A DNA stretch of 39,457 bases. Origin: Bacteroidota bacterium (GTDB taxonomy: Bacteria > Bacteroidota > Ignavibacteria > Ignavibacteriales > SURF-24). A program made the position numbers and the translations under genes. The stretch covers positions 1 through 39,457 of the forward strand of contig JAUZPB010000030.1 of the NCBI GenBank assembly GCA_030706145.1, read 5' to 3'. This document shows, one piece after another, positions 17,872 to 26,044 of the stretch (its first letter is position 1; each line of letters starts with the position of its first letter). The notes beneath the pieces were generated by a model that was not told the origin of the DNA, made no database searches, and saw only the letters and a list, made by a program, of their open reading frames with translations.

Positions 17872-18630
17872 CTACATCTTATCTAAGGATTCAAGGAATT
17901 GTATCTCTTCAAAAATATCAGGATGCCTGAGATTAAATCCCATTTCAAATATCTTCTCAGGCTTTACTATTTTTCCTTTTTGAGTCTTATCTGAAGAAAT
18001 ATTCGGAGCAGTAATGTATTTTTTCTTCACAGCAAAATTTATTATATCTGCCCATTTCTGTGGGTGATTGTCACTTATCAGATATCTCTGACTTTCCGAA
18101 AAGTTTTCCAGTATAAAATTGCATGCCCTTGCCAGATCCTCAGCGTGTATAAGGTTTACTGTCAAAGCACTATTTTTTATATACCCTTTTCGTAACCAGT
18201 CGACCGGATTTCTGCCTTTCCCATAAATGCCGGCACTGTAGATTACTGATGCACCTTTTTTTCTAAATAATTCCTCTGCTTTGTTTCTTGCAAGTAAAGT
18301 ATTTAAGGGGGAGTCATCATATATTTCACCTTCTGGGGAGGGTAAGAAAGCTGAGGTTGTTCCGATTACTAATATTGGAAGCTTCTTCTCAAAGAGAAAA
18401 CTATTCAGTTCTTCAAGACAATTGCACTCATCAAGTGGAAATGAGATTATCACTGCATCTGCTTTTATATGCCCTATGCTTTCCCATGTATCGGGCCTGT
18501 TGGCATCAAAGATTACTCCACCGCCATGTTTGTTTATCTTATCTTTACTTCTGGAGGAGTGTATGGAATATGGATATAGGTATCTGAAGTAATTACCTGT
18601 GTACCCTGAACCTAAAAACAAAGTCTTCAT
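17872..18630 (-). CDS. YeeZ-like NAD(P)-binding Rossmann protein
   Basis: The product is 252 residues. It starts with a dinucleotide loop, FLGSGYTGNYF (5-15), and has an extended-SDR-like layout resembling E. coli YeeZ and short NAD-dependent epimerases. A segment IGTTSAFLP (about 93-101) sits where SDRs carry the Ser/Thr strand. The canonical YxxxK pair is not seen, so it may be a non-catalytic or atypical member. A segment with VNLIHAEDLARAC matches the conserved VHVDDLA region of SDR epimerases. No role can be assigned. It is monocistronic on the minus strand. Confidence 0.72.
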   Translation of the reverse strand: MKTLFLGSGYTGNYFRYLYPYSIHSSRSKDKINKHGGGVIFDANRPDTWESIGHIKADAVIISFPLDECNCLEELNSFLFEKKLPILVIGTTSAFLPSPEGEIYDDSPLNTLLARNKAEELFRKKGASVIYSAGIYGKGRNPVDWLRKGYIKNSALTVNLIHAEDLARACNFILENFSESQRYLISDNHPQKWADIINFAVKKKYITAPNISSDKTQKGKIVKPEKIFEMGFNLRHPDIFEEIQFLESLDKM

Positions 18631-18784
18631 TTCTCTAGTAAATCCGATTCAATCTTCTTTATTTTCTTCTTCTTTTTGTAAGTGTTAAAAATATAAAATC
18701 ATTTTTATATTTAATATATTTATTTATTCATGAATTATAATTACGGCATTTATTAGCTAATTTTACTATATTATGGCCTAATTT

Positions 18785-18949
18785 ATGGGAAATAAGACGA
18801 AAATAGAAGTAAAAAAGGATAAAAAAAGGATCCCTCTCCCTCAGAAACCTCCTAAGGTTGAAGAGACTAAAAAGAAATATAATAGGCAAAAATCGAAAAA
18901 AGAGGTTAAAACTTTACTTGAAGAAAAGCATAACCCTAAGAAAGATTAA
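18785..18949 (+). CDS. Small Lys-rich basic protein, 54 residues
   Basis: This is a short open frame between the YeeZ-like gene and the Lrp regulator. The 54-residue product is about one third Lys, with a proline block, RIPLPQKPPK (15-24), and a tail KSKKEVKTLLEEKHNPKKD. It has no hydrophobic core and is probably disordered or RNA/DNA-binding. I recall similar tiny KRIPLP-bearing basic proteins in related bacteria, which supports it being a real gene. The ribosome site is weak. The function is unknown. Confidence 0.55.
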   Translation: MGNKTKIEVKKDKKRIPLPQKPPKVEETKKKYNRQKSKKEVKTLLEEKHNPKKD

Positions 18950-19131
18950 TACCTATTAACTATTAATGCATGAAAACGTTAAAAGATGCATATTTATTCA
19001 ATGTAAATATAATTCCTCCCACTTTTACCCTCAAAATTAGATAAAATACCTCTATTATTGTTGCTTCTTTGGAATAATCGACTTATATTTCTAGGGAAAA
19101 TAATAAAATTACTTTAAAAAATAAGGTTGTA

Positions 19132-19578
19132 ATGTTGGACGAACTCGACTTAAAAATTCTTCGTACTCTTCAAAAAAACGGAAGAACAAAAAGAAGTACG
19201 CTCGCCGAACAGGTTGGACTATCCGTCCCTTCTGTAAGTGAGAGATTGAATAAGCTGGAAGAGAATGGTGTTATTGAAGGATACTATACGAAACTTAATC
19301 GCAAAGCATTCGGATATGATCTTATGGCTTTTATTATGGTTATTATGGAATCTTCAAAAAACTATAAGAACTTTATAACAAACATCGAAAAAATGCCCCA
19401 GATAATTGAATGCTATTCTGTTCTTGGAGAGGGTTCACATATGCTTAAAGCGATTCTGAAAGATTCAGAATCATTGGAAAAATTACTTGCACAGATTCAG
19501 TCCTGGCCCGGTGTAACAAGGACTGTAACAAGTTTTATATTATCAACTATTAAAGAAACAACAGATCTGGATATCTGA
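19132..19578 (+). CDS. Lrp/AsnC-family transcriptional regulator
   Basis: The product is 148 residues. An N-terminal winged HTH (about 1-60) starts LDELDLKILRTLQKNGR and includes SVPSVSERLNKLEENGVIEGY. A C-terminal AsnC/RAM ligand domain (about 65-145) follows. These proteins bind amino acids and form octamers on DNA. The glnA gene starts 33 bases after the stop, so the two are very likely one operon; the regulator may sense glutamine or another amino acid and control nitrogen assimilation. That link is inferred from position. No operator was identified. Confidence 0.92.
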   Translation: MLDELDLKILRTLQKNGRTKRSTLAEQVGLSVPSVSERLNKLEENGVIEGYYTKLNRKAFGYDLMAFIMVIMESSKNYKNFITNIEKMPQIIECYSVLGEGSHMLKAILKDSESLEKLLAQIQSWPGVTRTVTSFILSTIKETTDLDI

Positions 19579-19611
19579 TTTTATATTTTAATAACAGAGG
19601 AATTAATTATT

Positions 19612-21051
19612 ATGGCTAAGACAAATTCTAAACCTAAATCGTCTCGGGATGCAGTACTTGAATATATAAAGAAAAATCAAATAAAGTTTATTGACTTCAA
19701 ATTCATGGACTTCCCTGGTCAGTGGCAGCACTTTACTGTCCCTGCAACTCAATTTGATAGCAGCTCTTTTGATAATGGTTTCGGATTCGACGGCTCGTCT
19801 ATCCGTGGCTGGAAAGCAATAAATGAAAGCGATATGCTTATCATTCCTGATCCTGATACTATGTTCCAGGATCCTTTTATTGAGGCTCCAACTCTTAGCC
19901 TTATTTGCGATGTCTATGAACCTGCTACAAAAGAAAAGTATTCTCGTGACCCTAGAAATATAGCTGAGAAAGCAATGAGCTATCTGCAGTCAACTGGTCT
20001 GGCTGATACAGCTTATTTCGGCCCTGAAGCTGAATTCTTTATCTTTGATGACGTCCGCTTTGACTCTCAGCCTAATAGCAGCTTCTATATGGTTGATTCT
20101 ATCGAGGGTAAATGGAATAGTGGTAGAGATGAAGGTCCAAACCTTGGATACAAACCTAGATATAAAGAAGGTTATTTCCCAGTCCCTCCAACAGATGCCC
20201 TTATGGACTTAAGAAATGAAATGGTTATGAACCTTATGAATTGCGGTATCGACGTTGAAGCTCAGCACCATGAAGTCGCCTCTGGTGGTCAGTGCGAGAT
20301 CGACCTTCGCTTCCAGCCTCTGGTGAAAGCTGCCGATCAGCTCTTAATGTTTAAGTATATCGTTAAGAATACTGCTAAAATGAACAATAAAACCGTTACT
20401 TATATGCCAAAGCCTATCGTAGGCGATAACGGCAGCGGTATGCACGTCCATTCTAGCCTTTGGAAAAATGGAAAACCTTTGTTTGCAGGTACTGGCTATG
20501 CAGGCTTAAGTGAAATGGCTCTTTATTTCATAGGTGGACTAATTAAGCATGCTGCTTCTCTTCTTGCTTTTACTAACCCTACAACAAATTCTTACAAACG
20601 CCTTGTCCCTGGCTATGAAGCTCCTGTTAATCTTGCTTATTCACAGAGAAACAGAAGTGCTTCTATTAGAATCCCAATGTATTCTCCAAGCCCTAAGGCT
20701 AAACGCGTTGAGTTCAGATGCCCTGATCCTTCTGCTAATCCTTACCTTGCTTTCTCAGCTATCTTAATGGCTGGTCTGGATGGTATTATTAACAGGATCG
20801 ACCCTGGTCAGCCTCTCGATAAGGATATTTATGATATGGAACCAGAAGAACTTAAAAACGTTCCTTCTACTCCTGGAAGCCTTGAAGACGCATTAAAAGC
20901 TTTAGCAGATGATCATGAATATTTAACTAAGGGTGATGTATTTACTGAAGATGTAATTGAAACTTGGATCAAATATAAAATGGATAAGGAAGTTAAGCCT
21001 ATGGCTCTGCAGCCTCATCCATATGAATTCTCATTATACTATGACGTATAA
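19612..21051 (+). CDS. glnA: Glutamine synthetase, type I
   Basis: This enzyme joins ammonium and glutamate to make glutamine using ATP, as a dodecamer in the cytoplasm. Of its 479 residues, visible family motifs are [10 protein letters not shown] (58-67), GPEAEFFIF (137-145), the metal/glutamate loop NGSGMHVH (273-280), the ATP region [20 protein letters not shown] (331-350), [12 protein letters not shown] (369-380), and DIYDMEPEE (405-413). Tyr407 corresponds to the adenylylated Tyr of the GSI-beta type, so adenylylation is possible. It has an AGAGGA ribosome site and a terminator 36 bases past the stop. It is co-oriented with the Lrp regulator directly upstream. Confidence 0.97.
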   Translation: MAKTNSKPKSSRDAVLEYIKKNQIKFIDFKFMDFPGQWQHFTVPATQFDSSSFDNGFGFDGSSIRGWKAINESDMLIIPDPDTMFQDPFIEAPTLSLICDVYEPATKEKYSRDPRNIAEKAMSYLQSTGLADTAYFGPEAEFFIFDDVRFDSQPNSSFYMVDSIEGKWNSGRDEGPNLGYKPRYKEGYFPVPPTDALMDLRNEMVMNLMNCGIDVEAQHHEVASGGQCEIDLRFQPLVKAADQLLMFKYIVKNTAKMNNKTVTYMPKPIVGDNGSGMHVHSSLWKNGKPLFAGTGYAGLSEMALYFIGGLIKHAASLLAFTNPTTNSYKRLVPGYEAPVNLAYSQRNRSASIRIPMYSPSPKAKRVEFRCPDPSANPYLAFSAILMAGLDGIINRIDPGQPLDKDIYDMEPEELKNVPSTPGSLEDALKALADDHEYLTKGDVFTEDVIETWIKYKMDKEVKPMALQPHPYEFSLYYDV

Positions 21052-21086
21052 CTTTTAAGTTTATTACTTTTAAGTTCTCCTTTGTT

Positions 21087-21130
21087 AATCCCATCCTGGT
21101 TTCTTTTAACCGGAATGGGATTACTTTTTT
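21087..21130 (+). terminator. glnA terminator
   Basis: AATCCCAT (21087-21094) pairs with ATGGGATT (21115-21122), with an inner GGTT/AACC stem, followed by ACTTTTTTAT. It lies between convergent glnA and the RNA methyltransferase. Two near-identical ACTTTTAAGTT copies precede it. Confidence 0.78.
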
Positions 21131-21139
21131 ATCTGCTTC

Positions 21140-22570
21140 TTAAAAATAATTTATTTCATGTATCCGCTTACTTTTGGGATATTGGCTTTTAAGTCCATTG
21201 CTAACCGGTGCCGCTGTACCAAGTACTAAACCCTTGTAAGATATTACCTGCTGCTCATTTGTTTTTACCTGTGCCCTTATTATCCCACCACTTAAATAAT
21301 CTTTTAAGTCTTTCTCTGAATCTATTTTATATACATTATGCCTTAGCTCTTTCTTAAAATACTGGGCTGCAAATGAATGAAGATGCATGCTTCCTCTTTT
21401 GTCAATTGTTCCTAATTGCGTTCCTATTCTTGTAAAGAAACTTGGCGTGCTATCAGACCAGTTGCTATTTATGAAGAAAATATCATTTCCCTTCTGAAGA
21501 TATTTATATCTTCGCCATATCTCTTCATCTATACCGAATGTATCACTTATCTCAGTCAGATATTTAAATATATCTTTATCTCTGTACTCAAATATCTTTT
21601 GATTTTCACTTCTTAGTTCAAGAGGTTTCGAAGGCTCTATTTCACCTGTTTTCCTTAGCTTTATTACAAAGAATCCTTCTGATTCAACTTCCCATGGCAG
21701 AATTCTTCTTGCTTTGTTTAGATCCTTGTTTAAGCTTTTCCCGTTGTAACTTGTAAAACCTTCATGTGACTTCAGCGCTACATTAATATCAAGAACTTCG
21801 ACCGGGTATTTACTTAACAAATGGTCAATTATAAGCTCGTTTTCTTCAGGGGTCATCGTGCAGGTCGAGTAAACTATTTCTCCTCCGGGTTTTGCCATCT
21901 TAAGTGCAGAGGTTAGTATCATTACTTGGTGAAATGCGATCTTCTCCATTCGTTCGCGTGACCACCAATTGCTTACTTCTTCTTTCTTCTGTATTACACC
22001 AAGAGCGCTGCATGGAGCATCGACAAGTACTTTATCAAAATAATTGTTATAGCGCCTGCTTAACCACTCACCCTTAAACTGTATAACCCCAGTGTTAACA
22101 ATATTAAGCTTGTCTATGTTATGTATAAGCATTTTTATTCTGTCAAGCTGCGGCTCATTTGTTATAAGCGTCCCTCGGTTCTTCATTAGTGAGGCTATCT
22201 GAGTTGCCTTTGAGCCTGGAGCTGAGCAAAGATCAAGTACAACATCTTTTTCCGTAGGTGATAATACTAAAGGCGGAATCATCGAGGAAAGGCTTTGTAT
22301 ATAATACTTTCCAGTGTTGTATTCAAGCGTCTTGCCTAAGATATCTGTGCCTTTTAGCACCTTATATGCCCAGGGAATTCCCTCTGCTTTCTCTAGTTCA
22401 ATTCCATAGGCTGCTAAACGCCCTTGTATTTCCTCTTCCGTATCTGTTAACTCGTTTATTCTGATGTAAGAGGTGTGCTCTTTCTTTATGTATTCAAAAT
22501 ATAAATTTGCAACCTCACTCCCATAAAGAAAAGTAAGATATTCTATAATGTTCTGGCTTAATTCAATCAA
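21140..22570 (-). CDS. RsmB/RsmF-type rRNA cytosine-C5 methyltransferase
   Basis: This NOL1/NOP2/Sun family enzyme methylates cytosine C5 in RNA. The 476-residue sequence has the SAM loop LDLCSAPGSKATQ (112-124), DAPCS with Cys187, and STCTMTPEEN with Cys237. The last Cys pair is the release/nucleophile couple of this family. The C-terminal 130 residues form a YebU/RsmF-like extension rather than an N-terminal NusB domain, so RsmF (16S rRNA) is more likely than RsmB. It starts 6 bases after the stop of the upstream small gene, so they form an operon. Confidence 0.92.
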   Translation of the reverse strand: MIELSQNIIEYLTFLYGSEVANLYFEYIKKEHTSYIRINELTDTEEEIQGRLAAYGIELEKAEGIPWAYKVLKGTDILGKTLEYNTGKYYIQSLSSMIPPLVLSPTEKDVVLDLCSAPGSKATQIASLMKNRGTLITNEPQLDRIKMLIHNIDKLNIVNTGVIQFKGEWLSRRYNNYFDKVLVDAPCSALGVIQKKEEVSNWWSRERMEKIAFHQVMILTSALKMAKPGGEIVYSTCTMTPEENELIIDHLLSKYPVEVLDINVALKSHEGFTSYNGKSLNKDLNKARRILPWEVESEGFFVIKLRKTGEIEPSKPLELRSENQKIFEYRDKDIFKYLTEISDTFGIDEEIWRRYKYLQKGNDIFFINSNWSDSTPSFFTRIGTQLGTIDKRGSMHLHSFAAQYFKKELRHNVYKIDSEKDLKDYLSGGIIRAQVKTNEQQVISYKGLVLGTAAPVSNGLKSQYPKSKRIHEINYF

Positions 22571-22576
22571 GTCTTT

Positions 22577-23005
22577 TTAATACCGCTTTAGATTTAGAGA
22601 ATTGAAAATATTGTTGGAAATAGCAAAGAAGTTCTTTTGCTTCGGGAAAGTAGTAGTATATTGCTTTTCCAGTTCCCTGATCAGACTGTCAAGATGTTTT
22701 TCATAGTTCTTGACTATTTCATTTAATTTCTGCTCATCAGAAGGAATCTTTATTACAGGTCTCTTTTCCCTGCATGAGTAAAGTATGTATTTTGCTTTTG
22801 CCTGGCTGTTAGTTACAAGTACAGAATTCCCATCGGAATCAATTAGCTCATAACTCCCGAATAGCTCTTCTCCCATATGTATATTCTTCATAGGAAGTTG
22901 AAAGTCTTGGCAATCAGTCTCGCCAATGAACTCATCGGGGAATTTTTTTAAATAACCGGCTTTGAGCTTTTCAATCCACTCTGCTATAAATTCTTTTTCC
23001 GTCAC
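22577..23005 (-). CDS. Conserved-looking unknown upstream of RsmF-type gene
   Basis: No family recognised. From a GTG at 23003-23005 the product is 142 residues, opening VTEKEFIAEWIEKLKAGYLKKFP. It has a mid-region ELFGSYELIDSDGN and a long C-terminal helix ending in a Lys/Phe-rich tail, with no signal peptide or membrane segment. The frame is open back to 23107, but that part reads as chance hydrophobic sequence, while AAAAGG lies five bases before the GTG; I prefer the shorter form. Its stop is 6 bases before the RNA methyltransferase start, so the two are translated from one message, which hints at an RNA-related role but does not prove it. Confidence 0.6.
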   Translation of the reverse strand: MTEKEFIAEWIEKLKAGYLKKFPDEFIGETDCQDFQLPMKNIHMGEELFGSYELIDSDGNSVLVTNSQAKAKYILYSCREKRPVIKIPSDEQKLNEIVKNYEKHLDSLIRELEKQYTTTFPKQKNFFAISNNIFNSLNLKRY

Positions 23006-23428
23006 GTTTACCTTTTGTGCAATATTATCAAATAGTAAATAACAAGCAATTTTACTAATTAAATCGAAAAAATGAAAGGATAAACTTTTAAGCAAATAAG
23101 ACTGCACAGGGAAAAATGTTGAAAGTTTGGAGTATTTATAGCACTTTAAACTAATTGTATGTAGAAGTTGATCCTCATCTATTATTAAGTATATTTAGCT
23201 TGAGCCCGAAAAGTATATATATTATGGTTTTGGAAAATTTTTAATAAAAACATAAATTTAGCAACACAAAATTAGGGCTTACTTTTTACTGAAAGCCAAG
23301 AAGTATTGAATCTAAATCCTCAGGAGGCCAAATTCTCAAGAGGCTAAATTCTCAAGAGGTACTGCTGACTTGGAAATTTTTACTATTTGGTAGACTTTTT
23401 TTAACTTTTTTATAGGGACTTTTATAAT
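23006..23428. other. Divergent intergenic region before galE
   Basis: About 420 bases with no convincing gene. It must hold promoters for both the minus-strand pair and the plus-strand sugar genes. The only clear structure is the triple 16-base tandem repeat at 23314-23361. I could not pick a reliable promoter. Confidence 0.4.
23314..23361. repeat. Three tandem 16-base repeats with internal dyads
   Basis: Three consecutive units: AAATCCTCAGGAGGCC, AAATTCTCAAGAGGCT, AAATTCTCAAGAGGTA. Each contains a small palindrome (CCTCAGGAGG or CTCAAGAG). They end 67 bases before the galE start. Regular spacing of about 1.5 helix turns and dyad symmetry suggest a protein-binding array, but no known operator is recognised. 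Confidence 0.7.
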
Positions 23429-24400
23429 ATGAATATATTAGTAACTGGCGGAGCTGGATATATTGGTTCCCATACTGTTAAACTGCTCCAACAGAAGGGG
23501 CATAATGTAATTGTTTTTGATAATCTCTCTCGTGGTCATATCGAAGCTGTTCCAGAAGAAGTTTCTTTTGAAAAAGTCGATCTGCTTGACTTTGATTCTT
23601 TAAGTAATGCCTTAAATAAATATGAAATAGATGCTGTTATTCATTTTGCGGCATTTGCTTATGTAGGTGAATCGGTCGATAATCCGGGAATGTATTATAC
23701 AAATAATGTCTCAGGAAGTATTAACCTTATTAAAGCCCTAAATAACAAGGGCGTAAAGAAAATTGTATTTTCTTCTACCTGCTCACTTTACGGAAATCCT
23801 GAAATCGTCCCTATTTCTGAAAAAGAATCCTTAAAACCTATTAATCCATATGCTAAAACTAAATTTATGATCGAACATGTCCTTGCAGACTTTGAAATAT
23901 CTTCCGGTATGAAATACGTAGCTCTGAGATATTTTAATGCAGCCGGAGCCGATTTCAGCGGTCAAATTGGTGAAAGTCATGCACCTGAGACTCACCTTAT
24001 CCCTATAGTCTTGCAGGTCGCTTTGGGCAAAAGAGAAAAAGTTAGCATATTTGGAGATGATTATCCCACAAATGATGGAACCTGCATAAGGGATTATATT
24101 CATGTAAACGATCTTGCTGATGCACATCTTAGAGCCCTTCAGTATTTAAATGACGGAGAGTCGCAGGTTATTAACCTTGGAACAGGTCGCGGTTACTCAG
24201 TTAAAGAAATTATTGATAAAGCCGAGGAAATTACTGGTCGCCCAATTAAAAGAGAAATTACTTCAAGACGTCCAGGCGACCCGGCTGTGCTTATTGCCGA
24301 TAATAAAAAGGCAAGAGAGGTTTTGGGCTGGAATCCACAATCTGGACTTACAGACATTATTAAAAGTGCTTGGCAATGGCATTTGAACCCAAAATATTAA
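23429..24400 (+). CDS. galE: UDP-glucose 4-epimerase
   Basis: This enzyme interconverts UDP-glucose and UDP-galactose (or the GlcNAc forms) with bound NAD. The 323-residue sequence has VTGGAGYIGSHT (5-16), the Ser/Thr strand FSSTCSLYG with the catalytic hydroxyl, YAKTK giving the Tyr/Lys pair, and the late LGTGRGYSVKE segment typical of GalE. It leads a same-strand group of nucleotide-sugar genes; rmlA starts 44 bases after its stop. Substrate choice (Glc versus GlcNAc) cannot be told from sequence. An array of tandem repeats lies just upstream. Confidence 0.94.
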   Translation: MNILVTGGAGYIGSHTVKLLQQKGHNVIVFDNLSRGHIEAVPEEVSFEKVDLLDFDSLSNALNKYEIDAVIHFAAFAYVGESVDNPGMYYTNNVSGSINLIKALNNKGVKKIVFSSTCSLYGNPEIVPISEKESLKPINPYAKTKFMIEHVLADFEISSGMKYVALRYFNAAGADFSGQIGESHAPETHLIPIVLQVALGKREKVSIFGDDYPTNDGTCIRDYIHVNDLADAHLRALQYLNDGESQVINLGTGRGYSVKEIIDKAEEITGRPIKREITSRRPGDPAVLIADNKKAREVLGWNPQSGLTDIIKSAWQWHLNPKY

Positions 24401-24444
24401 TAGAGATCGATTAAATTTTTATAATAATACAGGTATAAAAGATT

Positions 24445-25326
24445 ATGAAAGGAATAATACTTGCCGGTGGATCAGGAAGCCGACTTTATCCTATTACAAA
24501 GGTATATTCAAAACAGCTTACCCTTATCTATGATAAACCGCTAATTTATTATCCACTTTCAATTCTTATGTTAGCTGGTATAAAAGATATACTCATCATA
24601 TCTAATAAAGAAACTATTCCTCTTTATGAACAGCTCTTCGAAAATGGAGCACAGCTCGGCCTGTCAATTCAGTACAAAATACAGTCTGCCCCAAATGGTA
24701 TTGCTGAGGCATTTATTCTTGGAGAAGACTTCATCGGTAAGGATGACTGCACGCTTATCTTAGGAGATAACATTTTCTACGGGAAACTTGATTTCCTATA
24801 TAAGGCTGTTAAAAATCATATCTTATCTCCCTATAGCGGCGCTACTGTATTTGGCTATCAGGTTAATGACCCTGAAAGATATGGAATAGTTGAATTTGAT
24901 AAAGATGGCAATGTACTGTCAATTGAGGAAAAACCAGCTAAGCCAAAATCAAACTATGCCGTCCCTGGCCTTTATGTCTATGACAATGATGTGGTCTCAA
25001 TTGCTAAGTCCTTAAAGCCCTCTGCCAGAGGAGAACTTGAAATTACTGATGTAAATAAAGTGTATCTTAAGTCCCATAAACTTAAGGTTGAAAAGATTGG
25101 ACGCGGCGTTGCTTGGCTAGATACAGGTACTCCTGAGGCACTGCTGCAGGCTTCAAACTTCTTTGGAGTAATTGAAGACCGGCAGGGACTAAAGGTTGCT
25201 TGCCTGGAGGAAATAGCATTTAATATGGGCTTTATTGATAGAGAAAAGTTTGAGCTAATTGTAAACTGCATCCCTAAATCTTTGTATAGGGAATATCTTG
25301 AAAAAGTCTTGAGGGAAAGTCTTTAA
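24445..25326 (+). CDS. rfbA: Glucose-1-phosphate thymidylyltransferase
   Basis: First step of dTDP-rhamnose synthesis: dTTP plus glucose-1-phosphate gives dTDP-glucose. The 293-residue sequence starts MKGIILAGGSGSRLYPIT, the nucleotide loop, followed by SKQLTLIYDKPLIYYPLS. It also has LGDNIFYG (metal Asp), VFGYQVNDPERYG, and EEKPAKPKSNYAVPGLY. The length is normal. It lies between galE and rfbC with short gaps. Product use: rhamnose or another dTDP-6-deoxysugar on surface polysaccharide. Confidence 0.95.
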   Translation: MKGIILAGGSGSRLYPITKVYSKQLTLIYDKPLIYYPLSILMLAGIKDILIISNKETIPLYEQLFENGAQLGLSIQYKIQSAPNGIAEAFILGEDFIGKDDCTLILGDNIFYGKLDFLYKAVKNHILSPYSGATVFGYQVNDPERYGIVEFDKDGNVLSIEEKPAKPKSNYAVPGLYVYDNDVVSIAKSLKPSARGELEITDVNKVYLKSHKLKVEKIGRGVAWLDTGTPEALLQASNFFGVIEDRQGLKVACLEEIAFNMGFIDREKFELIVNCIPKSLYREYLEKVLRESL

Positions 25327-25379
25327 ATAAATTTTCTTTAAATATTTTTTAGTTTTTTAACTTAGAGTTACTAAGAATC

Positions 25380-25955
25380 ATGATAATTGAAAAAACAAAA
25401 CTTGATGGAGTGCTGATTGTAAAGCCTGATGTCTTTAAGGATGGTCGTGGATATTTTTACGAGGCTTTCAACAAAAAAAAGTTCGAAGATAATGGGCTAA
25501 AATTCGAATTCGTACAGGATAATGTTTCCAGATCTTGCTATGGCACAATAAGAGGTTTACACTACCAGGTCGGCCAGAATGCACAAGGTAAACTCTGCCA
25601 CGTCATTTATGGCGCTGTGCTCGATGTAGCTGTCGATATAAGATTTAATTCACCAACCTTTGGTGAATATGTTGCAGTTGAACTTTCTGATAAGAATAAT
25701 TATCAGCTTTGGATCCCGCCTGGATTTGCCCATGGATTTTCTGTCCTTTCTGAAGAGGCTTTGTTCCATTATAAATGCACAGCTTATTACAGTAAACCTG
25801 ATGAAAGATCAATACTATATAATGATCCGGATCTATCGGTCGATTGGAAGATTTTCAGCCCAGTTATTTCCGATAAGGATTTGAAAGCTAAGGCATTTGG
25901 CTGTATCGAAAAAGATTTCTTTTTTGATGGAGTTTCTCTTTCTGAAAATAAATAA
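25380..25955 (+). CDS. rfbC: dTDP-4-dehydrorhamnose 3,5-epimerase
   Basis: Third step of dTDP-rhamnose synthesis. The cupin-type 191-residue protein has RGLHYQ with catalytic His61, the strand AVLDVAVDIR, WIPPGFAHGF (112-120) and FHYKCTAYY with Tyr131 in place of the family's active-site Tyr. It follows rfbA by 53 bases. The dehydratase rmlB, which must act between rfbA and this enzyme, is not in the window. Confidence 0.95.
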   Translation: MIIEKTKLDGVLIVKPDVFKDGRGYFYEAFNKKKFEDNGLKFEFVQDNVSRSCYGTIRGLHYQVGQNAQGKLCHVIYGAVLDVAVDIRFNSPTFGEYVAVELSDKNNYQLWIPPGFAHGFSVLSEEALFHYKCTAYYSKPDERSILYNDPDLSVDWKIFSPVISDKDLKAKAFGCIEKDFFFDGVSLSENK

Positions 25956-26044
25956 AGAGAGTAATTCATAAAATATATTTGTTATTCTTTAATATAAATT
26001 AAACAACAAAATCTAATGCTATATATATAAACTGGAGGAATGAA

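Noticed and set aside
23006-23107. Longer N-terminus of the unknown gene upstream of the RsmF-type methyltransferase
   Set aside because: The added 34 residues are hydrophobic and look like translated AT-rich spacer, while a GTG with AAAAGG just upstream fits better.
23314-23361. Possible CRISPR remnant
   Set aside because: Units of 16 bases are directly adjacent with no spacers, and no cas genes are nearby.
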